NCBI GenBank assembly: GCA_023443515.1
Contig: JAEZUC010000026.1
Coordinates: 1-64,000 of the forward strand
Reading direction: 5' to 3'
DNA length: 64,000 nucleotides
Source: Bacillota bacterium
Lineage (GTDB): Bacteria > Bacillota > Clostridia > Acetivibrionales > DSM-1351
The notes below the pieces were generated by a model, which made no database searches, was not told where the DNA came from, and saw only the letters and a program-made list of their open reading frames with translations. The position numbers were made by a program, and so were the translations under genes. Of this stretch, positions 8,842-17,231 are shown one piece after another; position 1 is the stretch's first letter; every line of letters begins with the position of its first letter.

Positions 8842-10185
8842 CTATTTCCCCCCTGAACGTAAATCGTCAAATCTCCTTTGAGCATCAGTATAAAGGATAT
8901 TTATGGAAATTTCAAACAGTTTCCCCCCGTGAGGTGCAATGGTAACCTCCAACTTCTCAGCATCACTTATGGTATCCTTACACCACAATTCTTCAAAAAC
9001 ACACCCGTTAAAGCAGTCAAACCCTAGCTCCTCAGGAGTTATTTTAATATTCCTTACTTGGTCACTGAGATTGAATACGGCAAGATAGTAACCCTCCTTT
9101 TCCGTATCCCTGGAAAACCATACTGCCTGCTTGTCATCCCTTGAAATCTGCTTTGCACCTGTTGAGTGAGTTAGAAGACGTAATACTTTACTATTAGTCA
9201 TAAGCTCCAAAGTCCACTTATCCAGCTTGGTTAATTCAGCCCCAACCATAAGGGGAGAACGGAAGATACACCAAAGGGTCATCATAGTGATCTGTTCTTC
9301 CCTAGTGAAATTTGTTAATCGTTCTTCCCCGAAGCCTTTACCAATATACCCCAAAGGAAGCATATCACAATCAGGGTAGCAACCTTCTAAAACGTGATTT
9401 TGCCAAATCTCACATCTCTCAAACATATTCTTTAACAGCGGCCAGCTATCCCAGAAATCGTCTGTAATTCTCCACATGTTCGCGTGTTTTTCATAATGCC
9501 ATGCCTTATTTATAAGGGCTGGCCCCGGCGACAAGCTTAAAACCATTGGTCGTCCGCAATTTTGTATAGCATTATACAGCATCTCAATGTCTTTTTCGGC
9601 AGATTTCATGTCAAGTCTGCATATATCGTCACACTTTATAAAATCCACTCCCCATTGTGCATATAAATCGAAAATAGAATTGTAATACTCCTGAGCTCCT
9701 TGTTTATTTATCTCTAATCCATACATATCAGGATTCCACATACAGATAGAATATGGGTCGGCAATCTCATTGGCTGTTCTATCAGTTCCATAAACCTTCA
9801 TGTGATTATGAGCTGCAATTCTGGGAATACCTCTCATAATGTGAATCCCAAACTTTAGCCCAAGGCTATGAACATAATCAGCTAAAGGCTTAAAACCCTT
9901 ACCGTTTGCAGAGGACGGAAAACGCTCCGGACATGGAAGAAGTCTGGAATATTCATCAATCTCCACTTTCCCGAAGGGTACATATTGAAATTCGTCTCTT
10001 TTATTGCCTGCTTCATGACTATACCAGGATATATCAACAACTATATATTCCCAACCGTATTCCTTTAGGTTTGCAGCCATAAAATCCGCATTTTGCTTAA
10101 CCTGATTCTCGTTGACTGTCGTATCATAGTAATCATAGCTGTTCCAGCCCATTGGTGGCGTAATAGCAAACTTATTTTTATTCAT
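8842..10185 (-). CDS. GH27 glycosidase, probable alpha-galactosidase
   Basis: 447 residues, no signal peptide, so cytosolic. Glycoside hydrolase family 27 (TIM barrel plus C-terminal beta domain) removes terminal alpha-galactose, or in some members beta-L-arabinopyranose, from oligosaccharides by a retaining mechanism. Typical pieces are TPPMGWNSYDYY (9-20), GIHIMRG (113-119), FIKCDD with the probable nucleophile Asp186, and WRITDDFWDSW with the probable acid/base Asp243. The C-terminal beta domain begins near 350. It is first of three co-transcribed genes. A dyad lies just upstream of its ribosome site (GGGAG). Family is near certain; alpha-galactosidase against arabinopyranosidase is undecided. 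Confidence 0.9.
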   Translation of the reverse strand: MNKNKFAITPPMGWNSYDYYDTTVNENQVKQNADFMAANLKEYGWEYIVVDISWYSHEAGNKRDEFQYVPFGKVEIDEYSRLLPCPERFPSSANGKGFKPLADYVHSLGLKFGIHIMRGIPRIAAHNHMKVYGTDRTANEIADPYSICMWNPDMYGLEINKQGAQEYYNSIFDLYAQWGVDFIKCDDICRLDMKSAEKDIEMLYNAIQNCGRPMVLSLSPGPALINKAWHYEKHANMWRITDDFWDSWPLLKNMFERCEIWQNHVLEGCYPDCDMLPLGYIGKGFGEERLTNFTREEQITMMTLWCIFRSPLMVGAELTKLDKWTLELMTNSKVLRLLTHSTGAKQISRDDKQAVWFSRDTEKEGYYLAVFNLSDQVRNIKITPEELGFDCFNGCVFEELWCKDTISDAEKLEVTIAPHGGKLFEISINILYTDAQRRFDDLRSGGK

Positions 10186-10206
10186 ACTTCATTCTCCCTA
10201 AGTAAA

Positions 10207-10224
10207 TGTTTTATGTCATAAACA
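10207..10224. promoter_or_regulatory. candidate operator of the GH27 operon
   Basis: TGTTTTATGTCATAAACA is an imperfect 18-base dyad centred about 30 bases before the GH27 start codon. Its position fits a repressor site over the transcript start. The regulator is unknown. Confidence 0.4.
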
Positions 10225-10270
10225 CCTGTGTATACCCAAATAAGCAGAAGCTTATCGGGATATAAATTTC

Positions 10271-10299
10271 TTGCAAAAATTCCCCATTATGGATATAAT
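10271..10299 (+). promoter_or_regulatory. SigA promoter of the structured RNA
   Basis: TTGCAA, 17 bases, TATAAT: a perfect -10, a -35 with two mismatches and ideal spacing. Transcription should start near 10306, about 15 bases before the first stem of the folded RNA. The 10186-10524 gap therefore holds the GH27 upstream region, this promoter and the RNA. Confidence 0.7.
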
Positions 10300-10320
10300 C
10301 TTTTTAGGGAAAATTAAATA

Positions 10321-10412
10321 GTTGCCGTGATTACTAAGTGTTTGCACCACTTAGTAACTCATGCAGGTGTCATTACCACCCACACGTATGGACGAAAGTC
10401 CACCACAGCAAC
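10321..10412 (+). ncRNA. multi-branched structured RNA, unclassified; riboswitch-like
   Basis: Read from the plus strand. A closing stem P1 (GTTGCcGTG 10321-10329 / CACaGCAAC 10404-10412) encloses three hairpins. P2 is a perfect 10-bp stem, TTACTAAGTG / CACTTAGTAA (10331-10357). P3 is GGTG / CACC (10366-10380). P4 is TGGAC-GAAA-GTCCA (10389-10402), a GNRA tetraloop. The 3' side of P1 overlaps AACCAG (10410 on), which can instead pair with CTTGGTT near 10428-10434, followed by a T-rich stretch. That is the mutually exclusive layout of a riboswitch expression platform. I could not match it to any class I know. Confidence 0.55.
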
Positions 10413-10455
10413 CAGTTTTTATTATACTTGGTTTTGTTTCTTTTTGCAATAAAGC

Positions 10456-10490
10456 AAGTGCGTGTAGGGTCACACCTATCCGCACTTTTT
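10456..10490 (+). terminator. intrinsic terminator after the structured RNA
   Basis: AAGTGCG / CGCACTT, extended by GTAGG / CCTAT, with TTTTT following. It would release a transcript of about 185 bases and leave the downstream 96-residue gene silent unless read through. Confidence 0.7.
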
Positions 10491-10493
10491 AAT

Positions 10494-10521
10494 TTTCCCT
10501 CCATTTTTCTTTGGAGGGAAA
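10494..10521 (+). promoter_or_regulatory. hairpin hiding the ribosome site of the 96-residue gene
   Basis: TTTCCCTCC (10494-10502) pairs perfectly with GGAGGGAAA (10513-10521). The second arm is the ribosome binding site of the ATG at 10525, so the site is buried in a 9-bp stem. It implies translational control in addition to the upstream terminators. Confidence 0.6.
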
Positions 10522-10524
10522 TAT

Positions 10525-10815
10525 ATGTTTTCTAACGATGATTATAAAGAAATAGAGAGTTTTCTATTATCATGTATGATGTGCAGAATCGATGATTTGA
10601 GCAATGAATATGCCAAGTCAAAGGAATATTTAGAATTTTATAACAAGTATTCGGAGATTTTAAGGAAGCTGGCAAGTTTACTGCCCTCTGAAACCTTTGC
10701 TCTGGTTTTGGAGCTTGACAGCATAAGCAACAAACTATCAGCCGACAATCAAAATTTCTTTTACAAGAAAGGATTTTTTGATTGCCGGACGGTTTTTAAG
10801 TTTTTAAATAAATAA
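10525..10815 (+). CDS. small protein of unknown function under RNA control
   Basis: 96 residues, soluble and helical, with Cys17 and Cys20 (SCMMCRID) and Cys89. It resembles small uncharacterised clostridial proteins (possibly the DUF6809 type), but I am not certain of that. The start at 10525 is supported by GGAGGG, although that site is held in a hairpin. Upstream lie a SigA promoter, a folded RNA and a terminator, so expression appears tightly conditional. It converges on the AraC regulator gene that ends at 10846. No function can be assigned. Confidence 0.65.
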   Translation: MFSNDDYKEIESFLLSCMMCRIDDLSNEYAKSKEYLEFYNKYSEILRKLASLLPSETFALVLELDSISNKLSADNQNFFYKKGFFDCRTVFKFLNK

Positions 10816-10845
10816 CAAGCATTGTAACACCATAACACCACTCCC

Positions 10846-12204
10846 TTATGTTTTTTGCTTTACCGGCATATGCAAAACTACCTCTGTATCCATGTCAAGT
10901 TCAGGTTTATTAAGCTTATATTCTTCAAAAAACCAATAGTTTCCCAGGTCAAATTCCGTACTTTTAGATAACCATTTAAGAAGCTCGCCCCACGCCCAGC
11001 CATTATAACTGTATTTTGCTTTCATTATGGCATAGTAACCGCCTTTAAACTCTTCCAGCTTAATATCCTGGTTATCAGTCCTAAATTCTTTATCCACTGT
11101 AACATGGATTTTATAGAAAAAATCTTTATACCCTATTCTCTCATGGTCATAGTAAGCAAAAAATCTGTGTGGCTTGCCGTCATTAAAGAAGCCTTGGGAA
11201 TCTGCCCATTTGAAAAAGAAAGCACGTGCTTTTTCTGCTGCATCTTTTCCGGTTGCAGTATATGTCGCAGTCCACATAGGTTCAACGTGATCAAATGTTT
11301 TGGTTATGTCATACTCGCTGGATTTTACGGCTATAGGCATATATAAGTCTATTCCCCCGATATGGTTTGCATTGTTATCAAAGCCCAGGTGTTCTTCCAA
11401 CCATTGGTGTCCGCCATATACGTACTTGCTATCCGAAAGCCACTTATTAAAACGGTTCCACGCCTTGACAATTTCATCACCTATATCACCATCTTGCCCG
11501 CGCTTAACATTTGTAACAGCGTAAAGTCCTCCATCTAGAACTTTTTCCTTCACAAGGTCATCATTTACAACTATATTATCAGCAATAGTGACGCTAACTT
11601 CGTACCCGTATTCTTCTTCCTCAGGAGATGACGGGCTGGGGTTATTGTATCCGAAAATACGTAAATTCTGTTCATTTACATTGAGACCATTTTTATTGAG
11701 CCATTCTGCCAGCACATTAAAAGCATGGTGCTCAGGTTCTTTACCATAATAGCAAAAATATGCTACACGAGTTGGCTCAAGCTCCTTTAAAACCTTTATG
11801 TCAGGATATTTCTCAATAAGCTTATTGTCCTGAATATCAAAATATTTTTCCATAATATCAATCCTCTCAAAGCTGTACAAGTTTTTCTGTTTCCTATAAT
11901 CACTTGGCAGAAATCCTGTTACACGTCTAAAAGCCCTTGAAAAGCTGTCTCCGCTCTCAAAATCAAACTTTATTGCAATATCTATTAAACAAGTATTGCT
12001 CTTTTGCAGTTCAAAAGCCGCCAGGCTAATCCTGCGAAGCCTGATGTATTCTTTTACTGAGTAGCCGGTTAGTGCAAAAAACATTCTATAAAAGTTTGAC
12101 AAAGACATATATGCGGTTTGTGCTGCAAAATCTATGCTAACCTTGTCTTCAAGATTATCTTCAATGTAATCAATGGATTTCTGAATTCTTTCATAATAAT
12201 TCAT
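10846..12204 (-). CDS. AraC family regulator with GyrI-like effector domains
   Basis: 452 residues. Residues 1-105 hold the AraC double helix-turn-helix (IDFAAQTAYMSLSNFYRMF, then LIDIAIKFDFESGDSFSRAF, ending GFLPSDYRK), here at the N-terminus. The rest looks like two GyrI-like small-molecule-binding units: one from about 140 (LEPTRVAYFCYYG) to 290, and one from about 300 (WTATYTATGKDAAEKARAFF) to the end. This layout is common in clostridial one-component regulators that bind amphipathic or drug-like molecules. It is cytosolic and DNA-binding. It is divergent from the lipoprotein gene at 12348 across a 143-base gap, which may be its target. Confidence 0.88.
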   Translation of the reverse strand: MNYYERIQKSIDYIEDNLEDKVSIDFAAQTAYMSLSNFYRMFFALTGYSVKEYIRLRRISLAAFELQKSNTCLIDIAIKFDFESGDSFSRAFRRVTGFLPSDYRKQKNLYSFERIDIMEKYFDIQDNKLIEKYPDIKVLKELEPTRVAYFCYYGKEPEHHAFNVLAEWLNKNGLNVNEQNLRIFGYNNPSPSSPEEEEYGYEVSVTIADNIVVNDDLVKEKVLDGGLYAVTNVKRGQDGDIGDEIVKAWNRFNKWLSDSKYVYGGHQWLEEHLGFDNNANHIGGIDLYMPIAVKSSEYDITKTFDHVEPMWTATYTATGKDAAEKARAFFFKWADSQGFFNDGKPHRFFAYYDHERIGYKDFFYKIHVTVDKEFRTDNQDIKLEEFKGGYYAIMKAKYSYNGWAWGELLKWLSKSTEFDLGNYWFFEEYKLNKPELDMDTEVVLHMPVKQKT

Positions 12205-12347
12205 TAAAGAAGCGCTCCTTTAGTCTCTTAAGATGAGAATATAATATCACACCACAAATTTATCTGTCCGACTTTTTTTCCAAAAGCACTACATATCATA
12301 TCCACTAATTTGAAAATTTGGTACAATGAACAGAGGAGGATGTTACA

Positions 12348-13244
12348 ATGAAAAAGCTACTAATTACCATATTGCTTCTCTCACTCACTGCATGTTCAAA
12401 TACTAATCCTGCTCAAAGCACTAAAAGCACTGTAGCAGAAATAACACAGGCATCCATCACACCTTCTGATACGATCGAAGAAACTCAAAATCTTATTAAT
12501 GCCAATGGGCAAACGGTGCAAGAAAGAATCATGGTTCCTAAAGGCTTTGAAAGAATTCGCGTAGAAAATAACTCCTTTGGGCAATACCTAAGAGATTTAC
12601 CCGTCAAGCCCGATGGTACAAAGATACAGCTTTACAATGGTGAGGTAACTCAAAAGAATGTTCATGTTGCGGTTCTTGATATTGACGTAGGCAATAGAGA
12701 TTTGCAACAATGTGCTGATGCAGTTATCAGATTAAGAGCCGAATATCTGTACAGTAATGGACTTTACAAAAGAATACACTTCAATTTTACAAACGGTTTT
12801 AACGCTGATTACTGGAAATGGATGAATGGTAACAGTATTGTAGTCAAGGGTAATGATACCTACTGGGTTAAGAATACAAAGTCTTCAAAAGAGTATAGCA
12901 GTTTCCGAAAGTATCTGGATGTTGTTTTCGCATACGCAGGAACTCTGTCTCTTTCAGAAGAAATGAAAAATAAACCAATAGAAAACATGCAAATAGGAGA
13001 TGTATTTCTAAAGGGTGCTACTCCCGGTCACGCTGTTATTGTACTGGACATGGCTCAAAACAAAAATACAGGAGAAAAGATATTTTTGACGGCACAAAGC
13101 TACATGCCCGCACAAAGCATTCATATTCTTAAAAACCCAGAAAATGAAGTTCTAAGTCCTTGGTACTCTGTAAATTTTGGTAATACTTTAAATACCCCCG
13201 AATGGGATTTTGACAAAAGCCAGCTAATGAGGTTTGAAAATTAA
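12348..13244 (+). CDS. DUF4846 lipoprotein
   Basis: 298 residues, with GAGGAGG before the ATG at 12348. The signal peptide ends in a lipobox LTAC (Cys16), so the protein is membrane-anchored and faces outward after a Ser/Thr linker. The globular part fits DUF4846: RDLPVKPDGTKIQLYNG, CADAVIRLRAEYLY, FNADYWKWMNG, and the conserved PGHAVIVLDMA (about 225) with AQSYMPAQ. The His in PGHAV and the Gln/Ser in AQSYMPAQ are conserved and suggest an enzyme or binding site, but the family has no established activity that I know. It is divergent from the AraC/GyrI gene, which may control it. Confidence 0.85.
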   Translation: MKKLLITILLLSLTACSNTNPAQSTKSTVAEITQASITPSDTIEETQNLINANGQTVQERIMVPKGFERIRVENNSFGQYLRDLPVKPDGTKIQLYNGEVTQKNVHVAVLDIDVGNRDLQQCADAVIRLRAEYLYSNGLYKRIHFNFTNGFNADYWKWMNGNSIVVKGNDTYWVKNTKSSKEYSSFRKYLDVVFAYAGTLSLSEEMKNKPIENMQIGDVFLKGATPGHAVIVLDMAQNKNTGEKIFLTAQSYMPAQSIHILKNPENEVLSPWYSVNFGNTLNTPEWDFDKSQLMRFEN

Positions 13245-13307
13245 TATTGCCAATTCTAATCAGACCTTTTAAGAGCCTGAAAAAAATTGGCAATAACTTT
13301 GAATATC

Positions 13308-14054
13308 TTATTCTTCCTCGTCTTCCTCTTCCTGTTCCCAACTGTGGTAAACATTTGATACATCGTCAAGGTCTTCCAAGGCATCTATCAACTTGTCCAT
13401 AAACTTTATCTGTTCAGGGTCTGTAAGCTTTGTAGTAGTAGTCGGTATCATTGAAACCTCTGCTTCAATAAATTCGTAGCCCTTTGCTTCAAGTGCTTCA
13501 CGAACAGCTGAAAAATCAGCAGGATCAGTTACTATTTCGTAGCAGTTATCGTCTGAATCAAAATCTTCTGCCCCGGCATCCAATGCTTCCATCATCAAGG
13601 TTTCTTCGTTAACCTTGTCATTCTTTTCAATAACTATAACACCTTTTTTGTTAAACATGAAGGAAACACAACCGCTTTGTCCAAGGTTTCCGCCGAATTT
13701 ATCAAAATAATGTCTCAGGTCGCCGGCTGTTCTGTTCCTGTTATCTGTTGTACACTCGCATATAACAGCAACCCCGCCCGGGCCGTAGCCTTCGTAGGTT
13801 ATTTCTTCATAGTTGGAACCATCAGCTTCACCCGAAGCTTTTTTAATACTTCTTTGAATATTATCATTTGGCATGTTATTTGCCTTACACTTAGCTATAA
13901 CATCCTTTAATTTTGAATTTGCATTTGGGTCAGCTCCTCCCATTCTTACAGCTATCTGGATTTCTCTTCCCAGCTTAGTAAAAATCTTGGCTCTGACAGC
14001 ATCTGCTGCACCTTTTTGGCGTTTAATATTCGCCCATTTTGAATGGCCTGACAT
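13308..14054 (-). CDS. yebC: YebC/PmpR/TACO1 family protein
   Basis: 248 residues, the usual family length. GGAGG precedes the ATG at 14054. Conserved features are [19 protein letters not shown] at the start, [19 protein letters not shown] sequence near 40, [14 protein letters not shown] near 85, and an acidic tail. Members were described as transcription regulators. More recent work on YebC and TACO1 indicates a role in translation, easing ribosome stalling at proline stretches. It is cytosolic. The gene lies alone, facing the DUF4846 gene with a 63-base gap that contains an inverted TATTGCCAATT repeat but no ideal terminator. Confidence 0.95.
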   Translation of the reverse strand: MSGHSKWANIKRQKGAADAVRAKIFTKLGREIQIAVRMGGADPNANSKLKDVIAKCKANNMPNDNIQRSIKKASGEADGSNYEEITYEGYGPGGVAVICECTTDNRNRTAGDLRHYFDKFGGNLGQSGCVSFMFNKKGVIVIEKNDKVNEETLMMEALDAGAEDFDSDDNCYEIVTDPADFSAVREALEAKGYEFIEAEVSMIPTTTTKLTDPEQIKFMDKLIDALEDLDDVSNVYHSWEQEEEDEEE

Positions 14055-14147
14055 GTTTACCTCCTAATAAAAAACCTATTTATATTCTTGTAAAAGCTAA
14101 AGCTTTATTTACAAATAAAATCCATTATAAATTATAATAGTTATTTA

Positions 14148-14798
14148 TTAAATAATCAACCTTCCATCACTGCCTAATGTAATGTAAGTTTTTTCACCAA
14201 GGTCTTGGATAGCTCTTCCATTTGAAACCTCTACGATATCCTTCATGAGTTTTTCCTCATTTCCAACCTCTATAAGAACGCAAAGTTCAACATCCTGCTC
14301 ATATCTGATGTCCTTTATTATATTATTGTTTGAAATAAGCATATTCTGAAGACGCCCAAAAATCGTATATTCTATTATAATGTTCAGGTTATAGCACAGC
14401 TTACGGGTCACTATTTCAGCGGCCTCAAGCCCAAGTGAGGCACTCTTGCTATACGCACGTATAAGTCCTGAAGCTCCCAGCAATGTTCCCCCAAAATATC
14501 GGGTTACTACCACCACTGCGTCCTGCAAACCCATACGTTTTATTACTTCCAGTGTGGGCATTCCGGCTGTCCCCGACGGCTCACCGTCATCGCTGAATCT
14601 TTGAACCAAGGTTTCATTGTTTATACTGTAGGCATATACATTATGGGTTGCATTCCAATACTTTGCCCTCATTGTATCAATAAACTCCAATGCCTCTTCC
14701 TCACATGTTACCGGACGAACATTTGCAATAAATCTGGACTTTTTTTCTTCGAACTCCGCTTCTGCAGTATTTAGTATTGTTTTGTATTCAGGTAACAA
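14148..14798 (-). CDS. yigZ: YigZ/IMPACT family protein
   Basis: 216 residues. The N-terminal UPF0029 domain carries the family signature (ATHNVYAYSI, FSDDGEPSGTAG, VVVVTRYFGGTLLGASGLIRAY); a DUF1949 ferredoxin-like domain follows from about 135. Eukaryotic IMPACT regulates GCN2; the bacterial role is unsettled, with nucleic-acid or ribosome binding suggested. I chose the TTG at 14798 because GGGGGG lies five bases upstream and the resulting start MLPEYKTI matches family length. An in-frame ATG at 14825 has no ribosome site. Cytosolic; single gene. Confidence 0.9.
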   Translation of the reverse strand: MLPEYKTILNTAEAEFEEKKSRFIANVRPVTCEEEALEFIDTMRAKYWNATHNVYAYSINNETLVQRFSDDGEPSGTAGMPTLEVIKRMGLQDAVVVVTRYFGGTLLGASGLIRAYSKSASLGLEAAEIVTRKLCYNLNIIIEYTIFGRLQNMLISNNNIIKDIRYEQDVELCVLIEVGNEEKLMKDIVEVSNGRAIQDLGEKTYITLGSDGRLII

Positions 14799-14874
14799 AT
14801 TAACCCCCCAATTAGCCTTTAACATCTTAAATTATGTAAACTTTTTCTTCTATATTCTATCCCACAACTAAAAA

Positions 14875-14903
14875 CAGCACCCCCAAAACAACCGGGAGTG
14901 CTG
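14875..14903 (-). terminator. terminator of the Nudix gene
   Basis: CAGCAC(T)CCC / GGG(G)GTGCTG stem, followed by TTTTT on the minus strand, just past the Nudix stop codon. Confidence 0.7.
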
Positions 14904-14910
14904 ATACTTA

Positions 14911-15333
14911 CTATTTTTCCATCACTAGCTCATTATATTTCGCAAAAGACAAATTTATAAGCGCTCTGTCCTGACTGTAAGTAATCTTCTCCAAAGCCTC
15001 GTCAATGGAAAAGTACCCGCCTTCACTAAAATTCTCTTCTCTATTCAATTCAAAATCATCATTAAGGGATTTCATTAAATACCAGGTAATCTTGTTACAA
15101 ACCGGACGCTGACGTGTTACAGAGAAAAATTCATAGTTGGTATTGCCTGCTGCTAAAATAATTTCGGCATCAATTCCCGTTTCTTCCTTTACTCTCTTTA
15201 TGGCTACCTCATCGGGATAATCTCCGTTTCTGATGACTCCCTTTGGAAGTACCCATTCATCCTTTTCGTTTTTTAAAAGAAACACTTTATCTCCAGAAAA
15301 GACCACTCCACCTGCACAGTTCCTAACAAGCAT
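14911..15333 (-). CDS. Nudix hydrolase, degenerate box
   Basis: 140 residues. A Nudix fold normally hydrolyses nucleoside diphosphates linked to another group. The box starts at GVIRNGDYPDEV and continues AIKRVKEETGI. Measured against Gx5Ex7REUxEExGU, the glutamate at position 7 is Asp and the central Arg-Glu pair is Lys-Arg, while the two following glutamates, Gly and Ile are kept. Metal binding may therefore be altered. The ATG at 15333 is preferred, eight bases after GGAAGGGG; a TTG two codons earlier is too close. It lies downstream of hflX on the same strand and has its own terminator. Substrate unknown. Confidence 0.82.
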   Translation of the reverse strand: MLVRNCAGGVVFSGDKVFLLKNEKDEWVLPKGVIRNGDYPDEVAIKRVKEETGIDAEIILAAGNTNYEFFSVTRQRPVCNKITWYLMKSLNDDFELNREENFSEGGYFSIDEALEKITYSQDRALINLSFAKYNELVMEK

Positions 15334-15408
15334 AATCAAAACCCCTTCCTGATAGAATTTAGTTTTATTTAGTTGTCTGTTAATATTATAATACTCTAAC
15401 TGGTGGAT

Positions 15409-17199
15409 TTATACAACCACAAAATCAGTCAGTCTCCCAACTTTCTCCACCTTAACCAGTGCTTTTACCTTTATCCCGCCTTCCTCATACTCCTGGTCAA
15501 TTATCTGCCCGTTTTTGTATATATAGGGCATAACCCATCCGTCATTATAAGGCACAAGAAGGTTTACCTCCCTCAGTTGGTGCATAAACCCTTCTGTTAT
15601 CTTTTCCAGCAACCGTTCTATTCCATAACCTGTAGCAGCCGATATCTCACAAACTGCAGAATAACCCAAAGTGCTTATACGCCTGCCATCTTTAATCAAG
15701 TCCTGCTTGTTAAGCACCAGAATAGTGTTTTTGGTTGAAGCTCCTAATCCCTCCAATAATTTTTCAACCACAGATATCTGCATGGCAGCATTCTCATTTG
15801 AAGCATCTACCACGTGCAAAAGCATATCTGCATGAACTGCCTCTTCCAGTGTTGATTTAAAGGCCTCAATCAAGTCATGGGGTAATTTCCTTATAAACCC
15901 AACTGTGTCTATGAGAACAGCTTCCCTTCCGTCAGATAAAGTAAGCTGTCTGGCAGACGGGTCCAGGGTTGCGAATAGTTTATCTTCAACAAACACAGAG
16001 GAACCGCACATCTTGTTCATTAATGTTGACTTTCCTGCATTTGTATAACCCACAATAGCTATTACAGGAGTATTATTGCTGGTTCTGTTGCTCCGTAAAA
16101 ACTCTCTTCTTTTTTCCAGTTGTTTCAACTCCTGCTCAAGTCCTGTAATTCTCCTGCGTATATGCCTCCTGTCTACCTCCAGCTTTTTTTCACCGGGGCC
16201 TCGAGTTCCTATACCTCCTCCAAGTCTTGAAAGCTGGGTTCCCATCCCCATAAGCCTTGGAAGCTTGTATTTAAGCTGTGCAAGCTCTACCTGCAGCTTA
16301 CCTTCCTTTGAAACCGCACGTTGTGCGAATATATCAAGTATAAGGGTTGTTCTGTCAATTACCCTCACCTTTGCCATTTCCTCAATATTCCTTATTTGAG
16401 CTCCTGAAAGTTCATCATCAAAAATAAGAAGCTGAACATCTCTTGCCTGGCACAATAAACAAAGCTCCTCTATTTTTCCCTTTCCGATGTAATATGCAGA
16501 ATCCTCGGTTTGTTTTTTCTGCAATACTTTGTCTACAACTACAGCCCCTGCTGTCTTTGCCAGTTCCTCAAGCTCCTCCAGGGATTCCTGGGCATCTCCT
16601 GATGTTATGTTTTCCAGTCTGCTTTGAGAAGTCTCCAAGCCTACAAGTATTGCTGTCTCTGTCTGTTCCTCGTTTTCATAAATTTCACTCTTTGAAGAGG
16701 CATCCAGCTCTTCTATAATTCTGTAAATATAGTTGAGACGGTTATCGCCGATGTTAAAAGGGCCGTAAATGTCAACACCATCCTCATGATTAAGGCAGCC
16801 TGTATAAATCTCCGAAGGCTGTCCGTCTACAACACCTATGGCTATCATAGTGTCCAGTCTAAGCTTCTGGAGTGTGCTTACGTCTACCTGCGACAACATT
16901 CCTCCTCCGCTGGGATGGGTATGAATACACCTTATTGCAGACAGTCTTGCTGTTCCTCGCCTGCCGTCTACCTGTGGCAAAGTAACGGTTCCGCTGTCAC
17001 CGATGCTTATGTCTGCTACAACACCCCTTCTGTTAATAAGCACGGATATTTCCCGGTTTATTTCTGCCGATATTCTTGTAATAGTTACAGCGAGTTCCTC
17101 AGGAACCAAATCCCGTGAACCGTATTTTTTATCGTATAAGTCCTCCAATTCACGCAGAACTTTGTCCTTTATTGATTGTATATTACCATTAACTTTAAT
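15409..17199 (-). CDS. hflX: GTPase HflX with N-terminal JAMM-like domain
   Basis: About 596 residues. HflX binds the 50S ribosome and splits or rescues stalled ribosomes. Recognisable parts are the HflX N-terminal domain (about 200-360, with YYIGKGKIEEL and GGIGTRGPGEKKLE), the G domain with GYTNAGKST (P-loop), DTVGF and NKQD, then a C-terminal cap. Residues before 160 carry HTHPSGGGMLSQVD, an exact HxHx7SxxD JAMM metal motif. Start: no ATG, GTG or TTG sits behind a ribosome site. The only frame position with one is ATT at 17199, eight bases after GGAGG, giving IKVNGNIQSIKDKV, which resembles clostridial HflX starts. A TTG at 17148 is the fallback. Confidence 0.93.
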   Translation of the reverse strand: MKVNGNIQSIKDKVLRELEDLYDKKYGSRDLVPEELAVTITRISAEINREISVLINRRGVVADISIGDSGTVTLPQVDGRRGTARLSAIRCIHTHPSGGGMLSQVDVSTLQKLRLDTMIAIGVVDGQPSEIYTGCLNHEDGVDIYGPFNIGDNRLNYIYRIIEELDASSKSEIYENEEQTETAILVGLETSQSRLENITSGDAQESLEELEELAKTAGAVVVDKVLQKKQTEDSAYYIGKGKIEELCLLCQARDVQLLIFDDELSGAQIRNIEEMAKVRVIDRTTLILDIFAQRAVSKEGKLQVELAQLKYKLPRLMGMGTQLSRLGGGIGTRGPGEKKLEVDRRHIRRRITGLEQELKQLEKRREFLRSNRTSNNTPVIAIVGYTNAGKSTLMNKMCGSSVFVEDKLFATLDPSARQLTLSDGREAVLIDTVGFIRKLPHDLIEAFKSTLEEAVHADMLLHVVDASNENAAMQISVVEKLLEGLGASTKNTILVLNKQDLIKDGRRISTLGYSAVCEISAATGYGIERLLEKITEGFMHQLREVNLLVPYNDGWVMPYIYKNGQIIDQEYEEGGIKVKALVKVEKVGRLTDFVVV

Positions 17200-17231
17200 A
17201 AAATCAGCCTCCTTTATAAAAATATAAAAGC

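Noticed and set aside
10389..10412. Possible hammerhead ribozyme (GGACGAAAGTCC then CCACAGCAACC)
   Set aside because: The GAAA is only a tetraloop; the CTGATGA box and the other conserved core bases are missing.
10338..10535. 65-codon plus-strand frame inside the structured RNA
   Set aside because: It crosses both terminators and the hidden ribosome site; the folded-RNA reading explains the bases better.
13245..13295. TATTGCCAATT inverted repeat between the lipoprotein gene and yebC
   Set aside because: The loop is about 29 bases and T-runs are poor; not listed as a terminator.
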